A stretch of 35,306 nucleotides of DNA from Segetibacter sp. (lineage in GTDB: Bacteria > Bacteroidota > Bacteroidia > Chitinophagales > Chitinophagaceae): contig JAJKIP010000088.1 in the NCBI GenBank assembly GCA_021154405.1, positions 1 through 35,306 of the forward strand. The letters are read 5' to 3'. Shown here one piece after another: positions 1-8,295 of this stretch (position 1 is the first letter of the stretch; the number at the start of each line of letters is the position of its first letter). The notes under the pieces are model-generated. The model saw only the letters and a list, made by a program, of their open reading frames with translations. It did not search any database and was not told where the DNA came from. The position numbers and the translations under genes are program-made.

Positions 1-747
1 AACTGCCAAAACAGGATATCCTAATAAGATGGCATACCAGGGATAATTGGGATCATTAGCCGGCCGCACCAAATTCCAATAATGACTGGGAGCGCGGTGA
101 AATAATTCTCTTATGCCACCAATCTTATTAATACCAATAACGGTAAGGAGAAAAGAAACCAGGATCAACAGTATCATCTGAAACACATTCACTCTTGCAA
201 TAGCTTTCAATCCACCTGCAAATGCAAATAATCCAGCAAATAATACCAGCACAATAACTGATTGCCACATGGGTATTCCCAATATCTGTCTTACTAAAAA
301 CCCTCCGGCAAACAGTCCAAGCGAGAGCCAGGAGATCAATATCTTGATCAATGCATACCATGCCAGTATATTTCTTGTGGTATCACCATACCTGTTGCCC
401 ATGAACTCAGGCATGGTAGTTACCCTGTTGGCCAGGTAGCGTGGTGCAAATACCATTGCGAGAAGAAACAGGAATACAAATGCATACCATTCAAAATTCC
501 CTGCTACAATCCCCGTGCTATATCCAATACTGGCAAAGGCCAATAACATGGATGGTCCTACATTGGTCCCCCACATATTGAAACCGATGCTGTACCAGTT
601 GAGTGATTTACCTGCGAGGAAAAGGTTCTCATCATTTTTTTTCCTGTTTCCAAAGCTCGCTCTGTAGCCTATATATAATAATATAAGCAGGTACACCCCT
701 ACTATTACATAGTCTACAGTTTGCAGCTTTGAAAGCAGGTTGTTCAT
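1..747 (-). CDS. Sodium:solute symporter (SSS family), 3' end cut by window edge
   Basis: This is the first 249 codons of an inner-membrane sodium/solute symporter; the frame is still open at base 1. The ATG at 747-745 follows the upstream gene's TAG by 15 bases. The product begins MNNLLSKLQTVDYVIVGVYL, so a first membrane helix starts within 20 residues. It continues with IGFNMWGTNVGPSMLLAFAS and FAPRYLANRVTTMPEFMGNR, which match the glucose/galactose-type (SglT-like) branch of the SSS family. The SSS family couples sugar or organic-acid uptake to sodium. Following a dehydrogenase and a series of glycan enzymes, it probably imports a released monosaccharide or its oxidised product. It is clearly a different subfamily from the two symporters at 6749 and 10175. 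The substrate cannot be read from the sequence. Confidence 0.9.
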   Translation of the reverse strand, partial: MNNLLSKLQTVDYVIVGVYLLILLYIGYRASFGNRKKNDENLFLAGKSLNWYSIGFNMWGTNVGPSMLLAFASIGYSTGIVAGNFEWYAFVFLFLLAMVFAPRYLANRVTTMPEFMGNRYGDTTRNILAWYALIKILISWLSLGLFAGGFLVRQILGIPMWQSVIVLVLFAGLFAFAGGLKAIARVNVFQMILLILVSFLLTVIGINKIGGIRELFHRAPSHYWNLVRPANDPNYPWYAILLGYPVLAV

Positions 748-762
748 TTCTTAATTAGTTGA

Positions 763-1827
763 CTATGCCAGTCCGTTTTCCGCGAGCACATCTTTGATCT
801 TCACCGGAACTCCTATCTGCAGACTACGGTCCATTGCCTGTAACAGCGCGATGGTACCAATGCCTTCCTGCAGATCAGGATATGCCGTGAAATTCTGTTC
901 TATTGAATCAGCAAAATATTCCAGATAATTCTGGTATTCACCGGCATGATGACTCTTTCCTTCAAACCGGAAATAATGCTTGAGTTTATGCTCCCAGGTC
1001 AGCATTCTTTCCTCACCTGTCCTGTCGGTAATCGCATAACGAAGGTCCATATAGTCGCCCTGGCTGCAACCTTCCGTTCCACGCAGGATGCAACTCATTT
1101 CGCTATCTCTTGTTACCGGTTGCACAGGTCCGGTATAGCACCCACTTACTCTGGCCACTCTTCCATCTGAAGCTCTGAATATAAAATGCATGGTATCCGG
1201 GTTTTTCAATCCACCTTTTTTACCATTACTACTTAGCATTCCATATCCCATTACTTCCTCAATATTTGGCAAATACCAGCGAATGAAATCTACAGGATGA
1301 CTTAGTCCCCCATACAACCATTTGAATGATGCCTGGAGTGACCAGGGCTTTTCCAAAAACCAGCGATGGTCTGCATGGTAGTATGATTCAATAGAGATCA
1401 GTTCTCCTATCAATCCATCCTCATAATCCTTACGCTGTTTCTTCATGGGTTCAAAAAATCGCGAGCTCTGTCCTACAAATACTTTTTTGCCGGTCCTTTT
1501 TTGCAGTTCAATCAATTCCTTTGCCTTTGACAGATCATCGATAAAGGGCTTGGTACAGACCACGTGTTTATTGTGGAGCAACGCCAGCTTTACATGCTCT
1601 GCATGCAGGTGGTCAGGCGTATAAATGGCAATGATATCGATCTCCTTATCATCCAGCATTTCCTGGTAATCAGTAGTAAAATCATAAACTTTGAATTCAT
1701 CTCCTCTTTTCCTGCACAGCTCAAGACTCAGATCACAGATTGCTTTTAATCGCAGTTTTTCACTTTGGAGAACTGCGGAAATGGTGCTCCTTCCTTCCCC
1801 TAATCCAAGTATGCCAACTGATAACAT
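763..1827 (-). CDS. Gfo/Idh/MocA family oxidoreductase
   Basis: A 354-residue cytoplasmic NAD(P)-dependent sugar or sugar-acid dehydrogenase of the Gfo/Idh/MocA family, of usual length. The N-terminal Rossmann fold starts at once with GILGLGEGR (residues 5-13). The catalytic Lys lies in CTKPF (Lys93, matching the family's EKP motif). The C-terminal domain carries GGLSHPVDFIRWYLP, with His177 and Asp180 in the usual active-site positions. No signal peptide is present. The start is well supported: the ATG at 1827 is preceded by AGGA at a 6-base spacing, overlapping the TAA of the beta-helix gene. Family members oxidise or reduce diverse sugars (inositol, glucose-6-P, galacturonate-type substrates). 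In this locus it probably modifies a pectin-derived sugar before or after the aldolases, but the substrate is unknown. Confidence 0.93.
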   Translation of the reverse strand: MLSVGILGLGEGRSTISAVLQSEKLRLKAICDLSLELCRKRGDEFKVYDFTTDYQEMLDDKEIDIIAIYTPDHLHAEHVKLALLHNKHVVCTKPFIDDLSKAKELIELQKRTGKKVFVGQSSRFFEPMKKQRKDYEDGLIGELISIESYYHADHRWFLEKPWSLQASFKWLYGGLSHPVDFIRWYLPNIEEVMGYGMLSSNGKKGGLKNPDTMHFIFRASDGRVARVSGCYTGPVQPVTRDSEMSCILRGTEGCSQGDYMDLRYAITDRTGEERMLTWEHKLKHYFRFEGKSHHAGEYQNYLEYFADSIEQNFTAYPDLQEGIGTIALLQAMDRSLQIGVPVKIKDVLAENGLA

Positions 1828-1837
1828 ATTTCGTCCT

Positions 1838-4348
1838 TTATTTTAGTTCTTTTAAGAATACCCATACTTCACCGGGCTTTGTACCGGGTATCCCTTCCTG
1901 GTATTTACTCATGATCTTATTCCACTCTGCCACGCGAGGATTATTCTCGGTAGTTTTTGGGTTTAATTTATCCAGTGATTCTCCCTTGGGTATGCTGATC
2001 ACCAGCATAAGTTGTCTGCCATTCCTGTAAACGAGCAATTGCTGGAAATCAGCAGCACAAAACCCCTGGGACACTTCCGGCCATTTAGTGAATTGGGTTT
2101 GATGATAGGCAAGATATTCGTCTATCATTTTTTGATCCTTTACCAGGTTCGCCGTTAACAATATATGATCCCAGTCCTCCGCTTTCTTCTTATTCGTACA
2201 GTGGTCCCTGTTGAATTCATAAAATGGCTCGTTGTATGATCTGACCTGGATTTGCTTAAACTGATTACTTATATCGTTCGTCAAGGCTCCCAAATCGGGC
2301 ACTTTCCCATAAATCACATACCGGTTAAAATATTGATAAAGCCTGACGTCCAGTTTTTTTTGATTGGCAAGAAAAGTTTCCAGGTCTGCGCTATTGATAT
2401 TACTACTTGTTCTGGATATAATTTCAAGCATCACCGGGATTTCATGATTAATTGGCCAACTGGAAGCAACCTGCCTGTCTTTTAAGAGCGCCTGATAGAA
2501 AGAAGTGATACCAGCATTTCTCTTTACATCTAGTGAAACCTGCGGACCATTGTTTTCCCAGGTATTTCCCGGACCATTTGCGTTCTGTAAGAATTTGGAG
2601 GATGGGCACCAGTTATTCCTTACAGTCATATCTGAGCTTCCTTCATCAGTATATAAATAAAACCAGTGACTGGGAATATGTGCATAAGGAGCTTTATAAA
2701 TACTATCAATATAATTTTCACTGATCAGTGTCCCCGGTTGTGCAGATAACGTGTAGATAGCAGCCACATCATAACAATGCTTGCCATAATGGTGAATCCT
2801 GTTGGCAGTGATCTTATTATCCCTCATCACATTAGGCGTCTTTGTCCACCCCCAACCCACACTAATGCCTGTATAGGAAACATCCGATATCTCATTATGG
2901 GTGATGGTAGTTTCTTTTACATACCCTGCCCCTATGCCCACACATCCCCAATCTTCATTCGTCACACCTGTAACAAGGTTATTACTGATCATCAGACCAC
3001 GCGTAATATCCCGCTCATCTTTTGGCTCATAAGGAATATGTACTTCAGTTGATTCATCGGAATAAACACCTGCCAGCAATCCGGTGCCACCTATATCCTT
3101 AAAAAGATTACCATTGATTGTACAATCATAATTTCCCTTCTCTATATCCAGTCCGGTTGAGCCCATGTGCTCAAAAGAGCAGCTTTCAAACTGAAGTGAA
3201 TCCGCATAATTAACTTTCACTGCTGCCGCCGGCCGACCCACCCATGCCTGATTCTCCAATGTCTGCTTATATGGCGTTCCCGGAACCTTCAGTTTATAAG
3301 CATCGGTCATATACATACCGGCCTGAAGGGGAACATGACCATACAAAGAAGGACGTAACCAGCCTGTATGTTCAAAGCTTATCCCTTTGAAGTAAATATT
3401 TGAAACCGGGTGATCAATTGTTCCTTCAATCTTCAATAATGTTTCTAATGCAGGAGCTGTAACTATTGCTTTGGTGAGATCTTCTCCGGGCCTTGGCCAG
3501 TAATATATTTTACGATTACGTACATCCAGCCACCACTCTCCCGGTTCATCCAAAAATTGCATTGCATTGGTTAAATAAAATGCACTGTTACCTGTCTCGG
3601 AAGATATCCATGGAGCCGGCCAGGGATGCTCACTCTGGATCCTGCTTTCTGGCTGCTGAAAGAATAATTTGCTACTGTCTCCATGCACTTCCATTTTCTT
3701 AATGCGAAGTATGGCTACTGCCCACCATTGGTGAATGAACATTTCCATACCCTCAGCATTCTGAAGAGAGAATGTTTTTGGAGTAGGAATCCAGCAGGTT
3801 TCTTCCTTTTTGTTCCAGCTCAATATGCGATACATACTATCTGCATTCCTGTCTCTTGCCCTTTTAGCTTTTATATTGTTGATCCATAATTGACGAAAGG
3901 GAATAAAGTTGCCATTTGCCAGAGGCACATTAGCCACCCAGATCTTTCCTCTGGCATTTTTTGATAAACCGGGAAGCGGGTTGATTAATGGTGACCAGTT
4001 TCCAATAGTAAAGCCACCACTTATTACTGCTTTAGAACCAGGAATGTTTTCTATGTAAGTAGGGCTTGAAGCTGTTCCTGCATCTTCAGGTCGGATAAAA
4101 ACGGGCTCATATAATTTGTAAATACCTTCTGCGAGAATGATATGTACACCACCCACAATGGATGGGTCATTCTGTCTGCGTAGCTCACGCACTTTTCGCA
4201 ATGCACAAGCTAAGGTTGCCAGCGGCTTATCCTGTGTACCAGGATTGGAGTCTGAACCATTGGATGCAACGTAAATATCAACAGCATGACCATGACTGGC
4301 AATTAGCATTAAAAATGCAAATAGGCACAGGGGCAATCGTTTGATCAT
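1838..4348 (-). CDS. Exported parallel beta-helix protein fused to two L-rhamnose-mutarotase-like domains
   Basis: An 836-residue exported protein. A Sec signal peptide (about 1-22, cleaved near HAVD) is followed by IYVASNGSDSNPGTQDKPLA, a typical opening of right-handed parallel beta-helix proteins; helix coils run to about residue 605 (many N-x-I/F and G-x-G repeats). The C-terminus is different. Residues about 736-836 resemble L-rhamnose mutarotase (RhaM/DUF718): EYLAYHQTQFTKWPEV holds the candidate catalytic His749 and the W-P-E motif, and the end reads GEVWVFLKEL. Residues about 654-735 (RLYQYFNRYVIYG and on) look like a degenerate first copy of the same ferredoxin-like fold. RhaM interconverts the anomers of L-rhamnose; the beta-helix may be a glycosidase or lyase of unassigned family. 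The fusion and export suggest release and anomer conversion of rhamnose in the periplasm. The RhaM resemblance is fairly sure; the beta-helix activity is unknown. Confidence 0.85.
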   Translation of the reverse strand: MIKRLPLCLFAFLMLIASHGHAVDIYVASNGSDSNPGTQDKPLATLACALRKVRELRRQNDPSIVGGVHIILAEGIYKLYEPVFIRPEDAGTASSPTYIENIPGSKAVISGGFTIGNWSPLINPLPGLSKNARGKIWVANVPLANGNFIPFRQLWINNIKAKRARDRNADSMYRILSWNKKEETCWIPTPKTFSLQNAEGMEMFIHQWWAVAILRIKKMEVHGDSSKLFFQQPESRIQSEHPWPAPWISSETGNSAFYLTNAMQFLDEPGEWWLDVRNRKIYYWPRPGEDLTKAIVTAPALETLLKIEGTIDHPVSNIYFKGISFEHTGWLRPSLYGHVPLQAGMYMTDAYKLKVPGTPYKQTLENQAWVGRPAAAVKVNYADSLQFESCSFEHMGSTGLDIEKGNYDCTINGNLFKDIGGTGLLAGVYSDESTEVHIPYEPKDERDITRGLMISNNLVTGVTNEDWGCVGIGAGYVKETTITHNEISDVSYTGISVGWGWTKTPNVMRDNKITANRIHHYGKHCYDVAAIYTLSAQPGTLISENYIDSIYKAPYAHIPSHWFYLYTDEGSSDMTVRNNWCPSSKFLQNANGPGNTWENNGPQVSLDVKRNAGITSFYQALLKDRQVASSWPINHEIPVMLEIISRTSSNINSADLETFLANQKKLDVRLYQYFNRYVIYGKVPDLGALTNDISNQFKQIQVRSYNEPFYEFNRDHCTNKKKAEDWDHILLTANLVKDQKMIDEYLAYHQTQFTKWPEVSQGFCAADFQQLLVYRNGRQLMLVISIPKGESLDKLNPKTTENNPRVAEWNKIMSKYQEGIPGTKPGEVWVFLKELK

Positions 4349-4470
4349 TTTTAACTGTTGGCGCTATAAATGTGCTTAACTAGCAGGCAATTAGCAAATA
4401 AATGTACCCCCCGATGCTACCTTAAAAAATGTCGGTAACCACTAAAAAGATGTATAATCTTACTATTTTA
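4349..4470 (-). other. 122-bp intergenic gap, possible internal promoter
   Basis: This is one of the few gaps over 100 bases in an otherwise tightly packed gene chain. Read on the minus strand it is A/T-rich near the downstream ATG and contains TACATTTA, which resembles the Bacteroidota -7 element TAnnTTTG at 7 of 8 positions. I could not find a convincing TTG -33 element at the right distance. It also holds a run of six G. An internal promoter for the last three genes is possible but unproven. No small gene was seen. Confidence 0.25.
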
Positions 4471-5334
4471 CTATTGCCCCTGGAATACCTTTTTGAGATA
4501 GGCTGTATTAGCCCCATAATTGCCTTTTACATCAGATGGCTTTCGCGCATCTCGGCTTCTTTCGATCACCAGCCATCCACTCCATTTCATTTTGTCGAGA
4601 GTCGCCCTGACTTTAGGCATATCGATCTGCGGGTCGTTCTCCAGCCAAACACTATCCTTATTGGTCGCATGGATGGCGCATATCCTGTCCTTTCCTAATA
4701 TCTGTAATTCTCTTGTCAGGTCCCGGCCTTCTTTCAATGGATTAGAGAAATTGAAATAGATCTTTATTCCTTTTGAATTGATCTCCTTTAACAATTGCAC
4801 TTCTTCTGTAGCATTAAGCGCTGTTTCAATACCAATCACCACTCCGGCCGCTTCTGCCATTTTACCCGCTACTTTTAACCTTGCTACTACTGAATCTCTG
4901 ACTTCCGGATGCTTTTTAAGATCACACTGCACACCCAAAGGAAGAAAAGCAATTTTAATATTCATCAGCTTCATGGTGGCAATACAGTCTTCAATTGATC
5001 TTTTATACTCAGCACGGCCGCAGAATGATTGAGCATAATAGCCTGTCATGGCTAGTGAGAATAATTCCACCTTCAATTCTTTTGCCTTATCAAGGAATTG
5101 CTTCCGCACGGAATCAGTCAGGAGCTGATTATCAAAGGTAGGCCTGGTTCCAAGTCCTCCCATATCCACCTCCAGTCCATCTGCCCCTATCTGCTGGGTG
5201 AGTGGAATAGCGCCAAGTTTCTGACGCTTCAAAAGCATCAGATCGATCAAACCCACTTTATAACGCTGATTCTGCTGTGCATAAGAACCAATAGCAGAAA
5301 GCAGAAACAGAATGCAAATCAGTTTCTTAATCAT
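4471..5334 (-). CDS. Exported sugar isomerase/epimerase-like TIM barrel (xylose isomerase-like)
   Basis: A 287-residue protein of the xylose-isomerase-like TIM-barrel superfamily (the AP-endonuclease-2/sugar phosphate isomerase group). I chose the ATG at 5334 over an upstream alternative at 5379 because it gives a clean Sec signal peptide (MIKKLICILFLLSAIGSYAQ) and sits one base after the previous gene's stop, implying translational coupling. Likely metal ligands are Glu170 (GIETALN), His222 (IHATN) and Glu258 (VIERSRD). The position usually taken by Asp in this fold appears as Asn195 in YFNFSNPL, so the metal site may be altered. Family members isomerise or epimerise ketoses, normally in the cytoplasm; the signal peptide here suggests a periplasmic role on a free sugar, or a non-isomerase role. 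The substrate is not assignable. Confidence 0.85.
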   Translation of the reverse strand: MIKKLICILFLLSAIGSYAQQNQRYKVGLIDLMLLKRQKLGAIPLTQQIGADGLEVDMGGLGTRPTFDNQLLTDSVRKQFLDKAKELKVELFSLAMTGYYAQSFCGRAEYKRSIEDCIATMKLMNIKIAFLPLGVQCDLKKHPEVRDSVVARLKVAGKMAEAAGVVIGIETALNATEEVQLLKEINSKGIKIYFNFSNPLKEGRDLTRELQILGKDRICAIHATNKDSVWLENDPQIDMPKVRATLDKMKWSGWLVIERSRDARKPSDVKGNYGANTAYLKKVFQGQ

Positions 5335-5335
5335 T

Positions 5336-6736
5336 TTATTTCCCAATTGATTTATAGAATAATGTTTCAAGGTTAGCAAATCCTTTTACTGCATGGGCTG
5401 GCAATAACTCTCCATTCTTGCCGAATACATACAATGCCTGTTCCGGTTCAATAGTGATCTTTGATTCATCAATTTTTCCAGACGCATCCTGTATTGCTTT
5501 GATGTTTAAACCAAGATGCTTTGCCATGAATTCATACACTGCGGCCCTTTTATTGATTCCGAAATCATGACCCTCTTCTTTTAAATGCACATTCTCTACC
5601 TGACTGGCACTTTTATACCATCCATACATTTTCTGAAGGTATAAGAAATCATGTTCTGGCATCCGGTCTGTCCAGTCTTTCCCATCACTAACAATTAATT
5701 GGGGACGCGGTGCTGCCATGGCAGCAATCTCTACATTATCTGTATGTCCACCACAATTATGAACGGGCATTCCGCTTTCGCAGGGACATCCGCCATAGAA
5801 ATAGGAAGAGAGTGATACCACAGGTGCAGATACTTTAATACGGTCATCCAGTGCTGTCATTAACACAGTATGGCTTCCCGCACCTGAGCCTCCTGTCATT
5901 GCCACTCTTGCAGTATCTGCATCCTTCAATGACAATAAATAATCAAGGATACGGATGGAGCCCAGTGCCTGTATGGTCATTGATAAACTGCGTCGATGGT
6001 CAGGTACCTCGAATTGCAAAAGTGATTCTCCCCACGCAAAAAGATCATAACTGAATGCCATTGCGCCCATTTTTGCCAGAGCTGCACAGCGGTATTGACA
6101 ATCGGGGCGATAGCGTTGCTTTTCCCAGTGACCATCAGGATTTAATATCACAGGAATTTTTCCTTTATACTTTGAGGGTTTGTACAAGGAACCATTGATC
6201 CATACCCCTGGCAATATTTCAATGGCAATATTCTCTACCGTATATCCATCAAATTTCCTTTTTGGGGTAATAATTGGTTTGGAGGCGGGCGCGGGAGGTA
6301 ATTTACTTAATTGCAGGGATTCCAGCATACAGGGTTTTAATTCAGCCTTCCTTTTCTTCCATTCTGCCAATGTGGAATATTGTGAAGCGATCTTGTCCAG
6401 ATCAGCCCATCCTTCTGCCACCGGCCAACGGTAATATTCATAATACTGAACACGATATAGTTTATCACCATCCTTTCTCACCTTCATATCCAGGGGCTTC
6501 AGCACATTATCCAGGGTTTGGTCAACATCATTTCTGTATCGCCAGTCGGCATACTTTACAGTTTTCCCTGTTACCATAGAATCAGCATATTTGATAGTTA
6601 CCCCATACCTGGTTTGAATATCACTCAGTACATCCTTCAATGGTTTTGCATACGAATTATCTGAATCCATTTGTGCCGGTAATTGCAGTGATACAATGAG
6701 CACGATTGCAAGGGCTATATGATTTCTTATTTTCAT
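5336..6736 (-). CDS. Exported alpha/beta-hydrolase esterase with N-terminal STN-like domain
   Basis: A 466-residue exported esterase. A signal peptide (MKIRNHIALAIVLIVSLQLP) is followed at about 30-97 by an STN-like module (KPLKDVLSDIQTRYGV, then DVDQTLDNVLKPLDMKV), the small domain usually found at the N-terminus of secretins and TonB-dependent transducers. Residues about 160-415 form an alpha/beta hydrolase resembling bacterial acetyl-xylan-esterase-like enzymes. The nucleophile is probably Ser284 (TGGSGAGSHT), the acid Asp351 or Asp354 (VSDGKDWT) and the base His390 (EEGHDFG). It probably removes acetyl or methyl esters from pectin fragments. A GTG at 6742 lies two codons upstream; I preferred the ATG at 6736, and either gives the same mature protein. 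The STN fusion is unusual for an esterase. Ester specificity is not known. Confidence 0.85.
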   Translation of the reverse strand: MKIRNHIALAIVLIVSLQLPAQMDSDNSYAKPLKDVLSDIQTRYGVTIKYADSMVTGKTVKYADWRYRNDVDQTLDNVLKPLDMKVRKDGDKLYRVQYYEYYRWPVAEGWADLDKIASQYSTLAEWKKRKAELKPCMLESLQLSKLPPAPASKPIITPKRKFDGYTVENIAIEILPGVWINGSLYKPSKYKGKIPVILNPDGHWEKQRYRPDCQYRCAALAKMGAMAFSYDLFAWGESLLQFEVPDHRRSLSMTIQALGSIRILDYLLSLKDADTARVAMTGGSGAGSHTVLMTALDDRIKVSAPVVSLSSYFYGGCPCESGMPVHNCGGHTDNVEIAAMAAPRPQLIVSDGKDWTDRMPEHDFLYLQKMYGWYKSASQVENVHLKEEGHDFGINKRAAVYEFMAKHLGLNIKAIQDASGKIDESKITIEPEQALYVFGKNGELLPAHAVKGFANLETLFYKSIGK

Positions 6737-6748
6737 TTTCACGATATA

Positions 6749-8293
6749 TTATTTAGATGGTTTCAATCCGCTATATAAAAGGTTTCTATCCAATACTGGC
6801 TTGGGAAAGAATAAACTGGCTATATACCCTACCAGTATTACCACCAGGTGACTGTAAACTCCCAGCATCAGCTTATGATGTTTAAAATTATAAGGTCCCA
6901 GATCTAATAACAGTTTCTTTTCTTTTACACCAATAGGTGTTGATGTCAAAAATGCATAGGAGGTAAATAATATACAGGCAATGATGCCAATATTCACTCC
7001 CTGCCTGTTGACCCGGGCACTAAGTATCCCCAATAAGAATATCCCAACGATGCCACCAGAGAAAATCGCATAAATAGTAAAGATCACACCCAATACTCCT
7101 TCGTTTCCTATATATAAATAAAGTGCCCCAATTGCAGCTGCCAGTATGCCGGATATGACCACAATTAATTTTCCGGCAAGCAGGTACTGTTTATCATCCT
7201 TACCCGGATTTATCCTCCGATAATAATCCTCCACCCCAACCGCTGCCATTGAATTGAGGTCTGCGCTTAAACTGCAAATAGCGGCTGAGACTAGCGCTGC
7301 CACAATAAAACCGGTAATTCCTGTGGGCAACTGTGTCATCATGAAATAAGGAAACACCTCTTCCGCTTTAGTTCCTGCAGGCAGAGGATTTTGTTTATAA
7401 AATACAAAAAGAGCGGTGCCGATAAGCATGAACAATACCCAAACAGGAACAGTGAGTGATATACCCAAAAGCGATGCCCTGATAGCGGAGCGATCCGTTT
7501 TCGCAGCCAGATAACGCTGGACTACTGTCTGATCAGTGCCATATTTCTGAATGGCATAAAAGGCCCCATTGATGATCATAACAGGAAGGGTGAGTTGTGA
7601 CAGGTCTGTTCTATAGGGACCAAATCCCGTTCTACCATTGGCAGACGCAATAGAAACTGCCTCGGTTACACCGCCTTTAATCGATAACAATAAGATGCTT
7701 AAACAGATAATTCCACTGGCAAATAGCATGAATCCCTGGAACACATCAAGCCAGATAACGGCTGTTATCCCTCCTTTCAGATTCACTATTACTAATACAA
7801 AACTTACAATCACCAGTATAAGATAATCATTCATACCGGTCAGTTTGCCAATAGCAACCGCTATCAGGAATAGCACGGTACCCATTCCTGCAAACTGCCT
7901 GAGCACAAAAGAGGAGGAACTGTAATACCTCGCGAAAAGACCAAAGCGTTTTTCAAAATACTCATACGTACTTAGGCCGATAACCTTTCTATACAGTGGA
8001 ACAATAAACCATATTGTTCCCATTAAAACCACCGGTACCATTAAGCCCTGTACCAATAGTATCCAGTTACTTGAATAGCCCTGCGCAGGATAGCCCAAAA
8101 AGGTAATACTGCTGATCAGTGTTGACAGCAGTGAAAGGCCCAATGCCCACCAGGGGAAATGTCCTTTTGATAGAAAGAAATTCTCTGTCGATTTCTGGCG
8201 GCCTGAAAACCGGAACCCAAGGTAAAGGGTAGCGCCCAGTACAATGAGAATGATCAGGTAATCCACCAGGTGTAAGTGATTCATTGGCGCCAT
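6749..8293 (-). CDS. Sodium:solute symporter (SSS family)
   Basis: A 514-residue polytopic inner-membrane symporter with about 13-14 hydrophobic helices. It begins MAPMNHLHLVDYLIILIVLG and shows family marks LISSITFLGYPAQGYSSNW, the GGITAVIWLDVFQG motif, and VAALVSAAICSLSADLNSMA near the sodium-binding region. The start at 8293 is 2 bases after the stop of the DapA-family gene; an ATG at 8284 is also possible. A TTG-initiated extension to 8431 would lie inside the upstream gene and adds a non-membranous basic stretch, so I rejected it. It is paralogous to the symporter at 10175, and the two bracket two DapA-family enzymes, an arrangement like NanT-type SSS carriers with N-acetylneuraminate lyase. 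It probably imports an acidic sugar released by the upstream enzymes. Confidence 0.92.
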   Translation of the reverse strand: MAPMNHLHLVDYLIILIVLGATLYLGFRFSGRQKSTENFFLSKGHFPWWALGLSLLSTLISSITFLGYPAQGYSSNWILLVQGLMVPVVLMGTIWFIVPLYRKVIGLSTYEYFEKRFGLFARYYSSSSFVLRQFAGMGTVLFLIAVAIGKLTGMNDYLILVIVSFVLVIVNLKGGITAVIWLDVFQGFMLFASGIICLSILLLSIKGGVTEAVSIASANGRTGFGPYRTDLSQLTLPVMIINGAFYAIQKYGTDQTVVQRYLAAKTDRSAIRASLLGISLTVPVWVLFMLIGTALFVFYKQNPLPAGTKAEEVFPYFMMTQLPTGITGFIVAALVSAAICSLSADLNSMAAVGVEDYYRRINPGKDDKQYLLAGKLIVVISGILAAAIGALYLYIGNEGVLGVIFTIYAIFSGGIVGIFLLGILSARVNRQGVNIGIIACILFTSYAFLTSTPIGVKEKKLLLDLGPYNFKHHKLMLGVYSHLVVILVGYIASLFFPKPVLDRNLLYSGLKPSK

Positions 8294-8295
8294 TG

